From an uncultured Clostridia bacterium (GTDB lineage Bacteria; Bacillota; Clostridia; Oscillospirales; Ruminococcaceae), in NCBI GenBank assembly GCA_947302065.1, contig CAMYUO010000035.1:1-9731 (forward strand): a DNA stretch of 9,731 bases. The letters run 5' to 3'. Under the pieces are notes generated by a model. That model was not told where the DNA came from and made no database searches. It saw nothing but the letters and a program-made list of their open reading frames with translations. Below are positions 1 through 5,955 of the stretch, in pieces. How positions within the stretch are numbered: position 1 is the stretch's first letter; each line of letters begins with the position of its first letter. A program made the translations under genes and the position numbers.

Positions 1-32
1 ACCCGCAAGCCTTTTTTACGAGAAAAGGCTTG
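1..32. other. Hairpin at window edge, possible tail of an upstream terminator
   Basis: A perfect 10-bp inverted repeat (6-15 with 23-32, CAAGCCTTTT/AAAAGGCTTG) encloses a 7-nt loop. No T-run follows it, so on its own it is not a canonical intrinsic terminator. Alternatively, ACCCGCAAG at 1-9 followed by CCTTTTTT could be the 3' arm and T-tract of a terminator whose 5' arm lies outside the window. The 1-9 sequence is the exact reverse complement of 2687-2695, which lies in the 3' arm of the intrinsic terminator downstream. The inverted repeat is seen directly; the role is inferred. Confidence 0.4.
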
Positions 33-83
33 ACCGAAAAACCTGTTATTATTGGCTGGCTTTTGCAAATTTTATTATATAAC

Positions 84-91
84 GGGGAGAG
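84..91 (+). promoter_or_regulatory. Ribosome binding site that sets the acetyltransferase start
   Basis: GGGGAGAG contains a GGAG core at 86-89, six bases before the ATG at 96. The reading frame is open further upstream from an ATG-like start at 30, but those 22 extra codons have no Shine-Dalgarno site and run through the edge hairpin, so 96 is preferred. Confidence 0.7.
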
Positions 92-95
92 AACA

Positions 96-569
96 ATGAA
101 AGAATACACTTACAGAAAGATGACGATAGACGATCTTGACTTGCTCGTTTCATCGAGGGTCATGGTGCTCAGGGCGGCGAACAGGCTGCCCGATGACACC
201 GATATGAGCGAGATAGAAAAGCAGTCGAGGGAATACTACAAAAATGCGTTTGCACAGGACTGCCACACGGCGTATCTTGTGTTTGACGGCGAAAGGCTCA
301 TCGGTGCAGGCGGAATAAGTTACTACACGGTGATGCCGACCTGTGATGTGAACACGGGCAGAAAGGCGTATGTGATGAACATGTACACCGACCCCGAATA
401 CAGACGGCAGGGCATCGCATACAGGACGCTTGACCTGCTGGTGCAGGACTCGCTGTCACGAGGCATTGAGCACATCACTCTTGAGGCGACGGACATGGGC
501 AGACCGCTTTATGAAAAGTACGGCTTTGTGCAGATGCCCTCGGAGATGGAGCTTAGAAATAAGAGATAA
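96..569 (+). CDS. GNAT family N-acetyltransferase
   Basis: A 157-residue protein of the usual single-domain GNAT size. It is expected to move an acetyl group from acetyl-CoA to an amine on an unidentified cytoplasmic small molecule or protein. The acetyl-CoA pyrophosphate-binding motif (R/Q-x-x-G-x-G/A) is visible as RRQGIA at residues 103-108, directly after the beta-4 strand AYVMNMYTDPEY (91-102). The C-terminal GNAT signature GRPLYEKYGF is at 135-144. The N-terminus YTYRKMTIDDLDLL is a typical opening for the family. There is no signal peptide or membrane segment. It stands alone: the DUF1015 gene starts 125 bases downstream after a repeat-bearing spacer and has its own strong ribosome site. 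The substrate cannot be told from sequence. The family call is firm; any specific activity is unknown. Confidence 0.9.
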   Translation: MKEYTYRKMTIDDLDLLVSSRVMVLRAANRLPDDTDMSEIEKQSREYYKNAFAQDCHTAYLVFDGERLIGAGGISYYTVMPTCDVNTGRKAYVMNMYTDPEYRRQGIAYRTLDLLVQDSLSRGIEHITLEATDMGRPLYEKYGFVQMPSEMELRNKR

Positions 570-572
570 GAC

Positions 573-617
573 GTAAGAGGTAGGATGATCTGCTTCTCAC
601 CTCTTACCTCTCACCTC
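573..617. repeat. Intergenic TYACCTC heptamer element with inverted repeat
   Basis: Three consecutive heptamers of form TYACCTC lie at 597-617. The first part (ACCTCTTAC, 599-607) pairs perfectly with GTAAGAGGT at 573-581, giving a 9-bp stem with a 17-nt loop. It begins four bases after the acetyltransferase stop. No T-run follows, so it is a poor intrinsic terminator, although it could still act as a 3'-end RNA structure. In my recollection, GAGGTAAG/GAGGTGAG-type short repeats recur between genes in Ruminococcus-like Clostridia; that has not been checked here. The rest of the 570-694 spacer holds only AT-rich sequence and the ribosome site of the next gene. Confidence 0.6.
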
Positions 618-694
618 TGACGATCAAAAGCAGCAATACTTTGCAGCTTGTATATTAAAAACAAAAATCTTAAACATAAAGGAGTTTGATCTAA

Positions 695-1954
695 ATGTCA
701 GCATTTAAGCCGGCAGATATACTTCTGCCAAAGAACACAGATATGACCAAGTGGGCGGTAGTTGCCTGCGACCAGTACACAAGCGAGCCTGAATACTGGG
801 CTGATGCGGAAAAGATAATAGGCGGCAGCAGGAGCACGCTCGACCTGATACTGCCCGAGGTATATCTCGAGGGCGACGACGTAGATGAGCGCATCGAGAA
901 GATTCACGGCAAGATGAACGAATACATGGCTGCGGACACTTTCAATGAGTACAAGGACGCACTTATCTACATCGAGAGAGTGCAGGCTGACGGCAAGGTC
1001 AGAGCAGGCATTGTCGGCGGCATCGACCTTGAACAGTACGATTACAACAAGGGTTCAAAGAGCAGGGTAAGGGCTACCGAGGCGACTGTTGTTGAGCGTA
1101 TCCCGCCGAGGATAAAAGTTAGGCGTGGTGCGCCTGTTGAGCTGCCGCACATCATGATACTCATTGACGATGCAAAAAAGAGCATCGTTGAGCCTTTGGC
1201 TGAAAAGAAAGACAGCTTTGAAAAAGTATATGACTTTGACATGATGAAAAACGGCGGTCACATCACAGGCTGGCTCATCGACAAGGACACACAGGCACAG
1301 CTGCTTGACACGCTTGAAAAGTTCGACTCGCAGGAAGAGTTCAGCGCAAGATACGGCTATGAGAACGAGCCGCCGCTGACATTCGCAATGGGTGACGGAA
1401 ACCACTCGCTTGCGACTGCAAAGGCATTCTATGAGGAGCAGAAAGCTGCGAACGCAGGCAAGGATATGTCGAATGCAAGGTGCAGATATGCGCTTGTTGA
1501 GATAGTTAATCTGCATTCGCCTGCACTTGAATTTGAGGCTATACACAGGATATGCACAGGCATCGACAGGGCAAAGCTTATGGCTGAGATGACAGAGGCT
1601 CTCGGTCTTTCAAAAGAGCCTGCTGCGCAGAAGATTACTGTTGTTACAGACGGCAAGCACGAGGACTTTTTCATTCACAAGGAAAGCTCAAAGCTGACGG
1701 TCGGCTCGCTGCAGAATTTCCTTGACGGATACATGAAAGCAAACGGCGGAAAGATAGATTACATTCACGGCATCGAGGTCATCGACAATCTGTCGCAGAG
1801 TGCTGATGCGCTGGGCGTACTGCTGCCGGACATGGCAAAGTCGGAGCTTTTCCCGACGGTAATCTGCGACGGCGCACTGCCGAGAAAGACATTCTCGATG
1901 GGTCACGCATGGGACAAGAGATACTATGTTGAGGCAAGAAAGATAACTGACTGA
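695..1954 (+). CDS. DUF1015 family protein (COG4198-like)
   Basis: A 419-residue soluble protein, full length for the DUF1015 family (about 400-420 aa). The N-terminus (FKPADILLP, then WAVVACDQYTSEPEYW at about 20-35) and the polar signature GDGNHSLATAK at 233-243 are the family hallmarks that I recognise; many relatives carry an [A/G]DG[H/N]H motif here, suggesting a catalytic or phosphate-binding site. No signal peptide or membrane helix is present. The start at 695 has an AAAGGAG site at 678-684. The family's biochemical role is not established; in some Firmicutes it sits near serine biosynthesis genes, and a link to serine or phosphoserine metabolism is only a guess. Here its partner is a PHP phosphoesterase-like gene whose ATG shares the A of this gene's TGA stop, so the two are almost certainly co-translated and probably act in one pathway. 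Confidence 0.88.
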   Translation: MSAFKPADILLPKNTDMTKWAVVACDQYTSEPEYWADAEKIIGGSRSTLDLILPEVYLEGDDVDERIEKIHGKMNEYMAADTFNEYKDALIYIERVQADGKVRAGIVGGIDLEQYDYNKGSKSRVRATEATVVERIPPRIKVRRGAPVELPHIMILIDDAKKSIVEPLAEKKDSFEKVYDFDMMKNGGHITGWLIDKDTQAQLLDTLEKFDSQEEFSARYGYENEPPLTFAMGDGNHSLATAKAFYEEQKAANAGKDMSNARCRYALVEIVNLHSPALEFEAIHRICTGIDRAKLMAEMTEALGLSKEPAAQKITVVTDGKHEDFFIHKESSKLTVGSLQNFLDGYMKANGGKIDYIHGIEVIDNLSQSADALGVLLPDMAKSELFPTVICDGALPRKTFSMGHAWDKRYYVEARKITD

Positions 1955-2631
1955 TGGAATATATCTATGAGACTCACTGTCACACCTCGCAGGGAAGCGC
2001 CTGCGGGCGAATGACGGGCGAGGAGCTTGCGAGGTTTTACAAAGATGCAGGCTATGACGGCGTTATCGTGACAGACCATTTTTTCAACGGCAACTGTGCG
2101 GTCGACCCGAGCCTGCCCTGGAAGAAAAAGTGCGAGCTTTACTGTGCGGGATACCGTGACGCAAGGCGAGTGGGCGACGAGATAGGTCTGACGGTGATGT
2201 TCGGCATCGAATACTCGTACTTCGGCACAGACCTGCTCATTTACGGGCTTGATGAAGATTGGCTCAAGGCGCACCCCGAGATAATGGATATGTACGTCAA
2301 GGACTTTATGCGTTTTGTTTATGAAAACGGCGGACTTATCGTGCATGCTCACCCGTTCAGAAAGGCATCTTACATCGACACGATACGGCTTTACCCTTAT
2401 GATGTCGATGCGGTCGAGGTTTACAATGCAGGCAACGACCCGAAGGCTGATGAGCGTGCGAACTGGTACGCTGACAGCTACGGGCTGGTCAAGGTCGCAG
2501 GCAGCGACAGGCACGGCGTTTACAGTGAGGAAAGATGCGCTGTGGTGTTTGATGAAAAGCTGGAAAGCATTGAAGATTACATGCGGCTGGTGCGTGCAGA
2601 CAAAATAAAAAGGCTGATATGTGAAAGATGA
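1954..2631 (+). CDS. PHP domain metal-dependent hydrolase/phosphoesterase
   Basis: A 225-residue stand-alone PHP (polymerase and histidinol phosphatase) domain. The metal-ligand motifs are in the expected order: HCH at 8-10, DH at 41-42, Glu86 (GIEYSY), HAH at 131-133, Glu155/Asn158 (EVYN) and GSDRH with Asp185 and His187. These residues normally hold a two- or three-metal cluster that hydrolyses phosphate esters, so an active cytoplasmic phosphoesterase is likely. The substrate is unknown; the protein is shorter than HisK-type histidinol phosphatases and has no polymerase or nuclease partner domain. The start codon overlaps the DUF1015 stop (TGATG), and the only GAGG lies about 20 bases upstream, so translation probably depends on ribosomes finishing the upstream gene. 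The unit ends at the terminator starting 34 bases after the stop. Confidence 0.9.
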   Translation: MEYIYETHCHTSQGSACGRMTGEELARFYKDAGYDGVIVTDHFFNGNCAVDPSLPWKKKCELYCAGYRDARRVGDEIGLTVMFGIEYSYFGTDLLIYGLDEDWLKAHPEIMDMYVKDFMRFVYENGGLIVHAHPFRKASYIDTIRLYPYDVDAVEVYNAGNDPKADERANWYADSYGLVKVAGSDRHGVYSEERCAVVFDEKLESIEDYMRLVRADKIKRLICER

Positions 2632-2665
2632 AACTGCCGGCAGGGCAGCGAGAATAGTTTTATGT

Positions 2666-2705
2666 GACCCGTGAGGACAAAAATTCCTTGCGGGTCTTGT
2701 TTTTT
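2666..2705 (+). terminator. Intrinsic terminator of the DUF1015-PHP unit
   Basis: An 11-bp stem (2666-2676 with 2686-2696; nine Watson-Crick pairs and two G-T wobbles) closes a 9-nt loop and is followed by TTGTTTTTT (2697-2705). This is a classic Rho-independent terminator 34 bases after the PHP stop, and it separates this unit from the ABC operon. Confidence 0.92.
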
Positions 2706-2706
2706 C

Positions 2707-2739
2707 GTAACCAAAGCTGGATTTTTGCATCTATATATA
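2707..2739 (+). promoter_or_regulatory. Candidate promoter of the ABC-sigma operon (weak)
   Basis: Because a terminator ends at 2705 and the permease starts at 2771, the operon promoter should lie here. A TATATATA run at 2732-2739 could serve as a -10 element but has no good TTGACA partner. GTAACC at 2707-2712 resembles the AAC-type -35 of ECF sigma factors and lies about 16-17 bases before the ATCTATA stretch. Either reading is weak. The location is well supported by context; the exact elements are speculative. Confidence 0.3.
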
Positions 2740-2770
2740 CATAAGGGCAAAAAGGAGGTCGTGGTAGGTT

Positions 2771-5743
2771 ATGAAAAAGGCGAGAATGCTTGCGAAGATA
2801 TCGCTCAAATACTGGCTGCATCACAAACGGCGGTTTTTCACGCTGATGCTGGCGCTGGTGCTGGGTGTGAGTGCGCTGTGCTGCACGGCGCTTCTGGTGC
2901 GCAGCGAAAAAGATGCGGTGCTTGAATCGGAGCTGTATCTGCTGGGCAACTTTGATATACAGATACTCGGAGCGAGCAAGGACACGGTCGAGAAGCTGCG
3001 TAAGGACGAGAATGTTATCGCTATCGGTGCACAGTATGAGCTGGGGTATGTGAAAACGGACACGGGTGCGCAGGGTTACTGTGCGGCGTTTGAGGACAAA
3101 GAAGCTGAGGACATATGCCATATGACCTGTCTGCGAGGCAGATATCCCGAAAAAGAAGACGAGGTCACGATGGACGTAGGCACGGCAAAAAGCCTTGGCG
3201 TTATGCCGTATCCCGATGAAAAGGTGACGCTTTCGCTGTACAGTCCCGACGACAAAAAGCTTGCCGAGAAAGAATACACTCTGGTCGGCGTTTTTGAAGG
3301 AGAGAACACAGCGTGGCAGGGCGAACAGCCTGACGGAAAATGGCTGAGATGCCCATTCCGCTTGCTCGACACGGATCACCATACGCCGAGCGTGTATTTC
3401 CACATCAGCCAGAACGAGATATTCAAAAGCAATAACATAACTATGTTCGTTCAGACAGATGCTGATGACCCGTATGTTATATATCAGAGTGCAAATGCGC
3501 TTTCGACGGACTTTATGTATTATTCGGATGACTGCGGCAGGCGGAACGCGTATTCGTACACGTTGGGCATTAATGGCGTTTCGTCTCTTATCTGGGAAAA
3601 ATACGGCGGAAGCACGCCCTCGAACATTGAGGCTGCGATGAAAAACGGCGACACGATAAAGGACTTTTACTCGCAGTTTATAATGCCGATGCTGACGGTA
3701 ATGATTTTTATAATAATCATTCTTTCGGTGGTGGGCTTGACGAGGAACATCATAAAGGACAAGCAGGAAAACTTTGCAGTGCTGCGAAGCCTCGGGCTTG
3801 AAAAGCGGCATCTTATCGGATACATATTCTGCGATTTCACGGTGACGGCGCTTATCTGCATTGGCATTGGGCTTGGGCTGGGCAGTGCTGCGCATATCGG
3901 CTTGATAAACTTTCTCAACGGGGCGTTTGACCTCAAGCTGAACTACGGTTTTGACTGCGTGAAGTATGTGAATGAGGTGACGTATAACCCGTATCTGCTG
4001 TCGGTGGTGACGATACTTATCTGCGTTGAAGTTTCAGTGCTTATCGCAACTTTTTCGTTCAGAGGAAAGACGCCTGTGCAGATGTTTGCACAGGGCAGGG
4101 CAAAAAGGCGCAGGTGGCACAGGGCAAAGCCTGCGGGCAGATACCGCAGCTGGATATTCCTGCTGATACGCCGCATAAAACTGCGCAATGTGCGCATCGC
4201 TGTGGTGAGCGTCATTGTGATGAGCGTGGCGCTGACGGGGTACACTTATTTTCAGGCGTTTGCTGACAGGCAGAACAACGACCTTTACTGGGAGAAGAAA
4301 AACAGCGGCTTGGATTACTGGGATTACAGCGCTAAGACAGGTGATGGCAACAGGTATCTGTTCGGCATAGAGAACCACCACGAAAACGGCGTGACGGTCA
4401 GCGATTATCAGAAGCTGAAGGAGCAGGATTTTGTGGACGACAGCTTTGCGCTGGCGGCGGTAAGCTCGACGAGGCTGAGCTTTGCACAAGGCGCTCTTGA
4501 CGACAAGGCGCAGAGGGACTTTAAAAAGTTCGAGCTGAAAAAGTTCGGAGACATAGACACGGCAAATGCACACGAGTTCGACATCGCTCAAAAAGAGAGC
4601 GAAGAGGCGATGATAGAAAAGATAGGCTACGATAAGACCGACCTTATCTATGCCTGCCCGAGCGTTGCGCTGTTTGATGACGCGCTTGATGAGCTGGACA
4701 AGTTCGTTGTTGACGGAAAGATTGACAAGCAGAAGCTCAAAGACGGCAGTGAGGTACTGCTGGTGATGGACATAACGAACAAGATAAAGTTTGAAAAGCT
4801 GTTCAAGGCGGGAGACAAGCTGCCGCTGTCGGACATTGTGCTGGAAGAAAAGGAAGAACAGCTGAATTTCAGCAGCCTTAATATCGAAGACCTCGGTGAG
4901 CCTGCTTATCAGAAGAAGGTCAAGAACTATGAGGGTAATGAGACCGAGGAACGCTCATATGCGATAGGCAAGCGAAAGGATATAAACGTTAAGATAGGTG
5001 CGGTGCTTATACTTGACCTTGATGTTGCGCACAAGTACATGGCGGAAGCGGCAGGCGGCGACTGCGGTTTGAACGTATTCTGTGCGCCCGAGTCGTTCAA
5101 GGCGTGGGGCATTGGCGAGCGCAATCTTTCGCAGGTGTATATGAAGCTGACGGGCGAGTCGGAGATAACGAGGGCTGATGTTTACTGGTACAGCCTTATG
5201 GCTGGCGCAAGGGGAGTTGAGACGAACTCCACCGCCGAGATAAGCGCCAAGATGGACAGGGGCAAGAAAAAGATAATGTGCGTTTACTACTCGATGATAG
5301 TTATTGTGACGCTGACCGCCGCGGTGATGATAGCGATAAGCCTTTACACAGATATACGCATGCGCTCGGGCAAGTTTGCGATGCTGCGTGCCTGCGGAAT
5401 GTCAACAGGGCAGATACTTTTCATGATATGGCGGCAGAACATAATCTATCCTGTCATTGGCGGCATATGCGCTGTGTTCCCTGTGAAGTGGTGTCAGCAG
5501 TTCCTCGATTATGTCAAGCAAAAGCTGGTCAGCGGTGAGTGGAAAGCGGAAAACGGAGATTTTAAGTATCCGTGGTCTTATGACGTGCCATATCACTATA
5601 ACCTGTTCGATTATAATGTCAAGCGGACGCTGCTGATAATTTTTGCGGTGTATGTGGTGATAATGCTGCTGGTGACGCTGCCGCAGATAAGGTTTATTCG
5701 CAAACAGTCCATCGCTGATGAAATTGAAAAGTCGAGCTTCTGA
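2771..5743 (+). CDS. Tandem FtsX-domain ABC transporter permease (MacB/LolC-E type)
   Basis: A 990-residue membrane protein built of two FtsX-type halves. Half one: TM1 at about 22-44, a large extracytoplasmic domain (about 45-300), then TM2-4 at about 302-325, 350-375 and 408-432. A basic linker (RAKRRRWHRAKP) leads to half two: TM5 at about 474-496, a second large extracytoplasmic domain (about 497-834), then TM6-8 at about 835-857, 881-903 and 953-973. Both halves carry the coupling-helix motif after the second helix of the half: NFAVLRSLGL (334-343) and KFAMLRACGM (868-877), where the ATPase docks. Type VII ABC proteins of this kind use mechanical motion to extrude lipoproteins, peptides or antibiotics, or to transmit envelope signals, rather than transporting through a channel. 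AAGGAGG at 2752-2758 supports the start. The matching ATPase is at 7522-8190, separated from this gene by a sigma factor. The substrate is unknown. Confidence 0.92.
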   Translation: MKKARMLAKISLKYWLHHKRRFFTLMLALVLGVSALCCTALLVRSEKDAVLESELYLLGNFDIQILGASKDTVEKLRKDENVIAIGAQYELGYVKTDTGAQGYCAAFEDKEAEDICHMTCLRGRYPEKEDEVTMDVGTAKSLGVMPYPDEKVTLSLYSPDDKKLAEKEYTLVGVFEGENTAWQGEQPDGKWLRCPFRLLDTDHHTPSVYFHISQNEIFKSNNITMFVQTDADDPYVIYQSANALSTDFMYYSDDCGRRNAYSYTLGINGVSSLIWEKYGGSTPSNIEAAMKNGDTIKDFYSQFIMPMLTVMIFIIIILSVVGLTRNIIKDKQENFAVLRSLGLEKRHLIGYIFCDFTVTALICIGIGLGLGSAAHIGLINFLNGAFDLKLNYGFDCVKYVNEVTYNPYLLSVVTILICVEVSVLIATFSFRGKTPVQMFAQGRAKRRRWHRAKPAGRYRSWIFLLIRRIKLRNVRIAVVSVIVMSVALTGYTYFQAFADRQNNDLYWEKKNSGLDYWDYSAKTGDGNRYLFGIENHHENGVTVSDYQKLKEQDFVDDSFALAAVSSTRLSFAQGALDDKAQRDFKKFELKKFGDIDTANAHEFDIAQKESEEAMIEKIGYDKTDLIYACPSVALFDDALDELDKFVVDGKIDKQKLKDGSEVLLVMDITNKIKFEKLFKAGDKLPLSDIVLEEKEEQLNFSSLNIEDLGEPAYQKKVKNYEGNETEERSYAIGKRKDINVKIGAVLILDLDVAHKYMAEAAGGDCGLNVFCAPESFKAWGIGERNLSQVYMKLTGESEITRADVYWYSLMAGARGVETNSTAEISAKMDRGKKKIMCVYYSMIVIVTLTAAVMIAISLYTDIRMRSGKFAMLRACGMSTGQILFMIWRQNIIYPVIGGICAVFPVKWCQQFLDYVKQKLVSGEWKAENGDFKYPWSYDVPYHYNLFDYNVKRTLLIIFAVYVVIMLLVTLPQIRFIRKQSIADEIEKSSF

Positions 5744-5955
5744 TGATACGGGTTGCAATTTTTAGGATATGTGATAAAATGGAACTGAAAGAACTGATAA
5801 AACAGGTGCTCTGGCAGATGTATCAGAGCAGTCTGCAAAATGCGGCAGGACTTGAACGGGTCGATGCCGTGATAGAAAATGCTATCGGAAAGGAGGGCGG
5901 TGAAGATGCAGGTGACAGAGCTTTCGCAGACGGTGCAGGCGGCACGCTCGGGTGA
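5743..5955 (+). CDS. Possible small protein between permease and sigma factor
   Basis: A 70-codon reading frame whose ATG shares the last base of the permease TGA stop, suggesting coupled translation. A second in-frame ATG at 5779 (58 aa) has AGGA at 5764-5767 with 11-base spacing and may be the real start. From there the protein opens MELKELIKQVLWQMYQ and continues through an amphipathic, helix-like stretch to about residue 50. The last 16 or so codons overlap the sigma gene in another frame and read as low-complexity Gly/Ala/Asp. No family is recognised. It fills the only real gap in an otherwise packed operon, which favours a real gene, but the ORF could also be chance. It might be a regulatory partner of the tethered sigma or the permease; that is inference only. 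Confidence 0.45.
   Translation: MIRVAIFRICDKMELKELIKQVLWQMYQSSLQNAAGLERVDAVIENAIGKEGGEDAGDRAFADGAGGTLG
5889..5897 (+). promoter_or_regulatory. Ribosome binding site that sets the sigma factor start
   Basis: AAAGGAGGG ends 8 bases before the ATG at 5906. An in-frame ATG at 5879 would add nine residues (MLSERRAVK) but lacks a Shine-Dalgarno site and would place this strong site inside the coding region, so 5906 is chosen. Confidence 0.85.

Noticed and set aside
48..80. Promoter-like TTGGCT (52-57) and TATTAT/TTATAT (73-80) ahead of the acetyltransferase
   Set aside because: Spacing is 15 for the better -10, and a start site near 85-87 would fall inside the ribosome binding site, leaving no usable leader.
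641..676. Possible promoter (TTGCAG or TTGTAT with AT-rich -10) before the DUF1015 gene
   Set aside because: No pairing gives both a reasonable -35 and a -10 at 16-18 bases; the region is AT-rich enough for chance matches.
2634..2643. Perfect 10-bp palindrome CTGCCGGCAG after the PHP stop
   Set aside because: Too short and loop-less to be a terminator; no second copy or operator context; a strong terminator lies just downstream.
1924..2730. Minus-strand open frame of 268 codons opposite the PHP gene
   Set aside because: It runs across the DUF1015/PHP junction and through the terminator; the PHP metal motifs on the plus strand are complete.
2660..3895. Long minus-strand open frame (411 codons) opposite the permease gene
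   Set aside because: It is the antisense shadow of a strongly supported FtsX permease; its translation is His/Arg/Val-rich with no recognisable domain, and it begins and ends without ribosome site or context.
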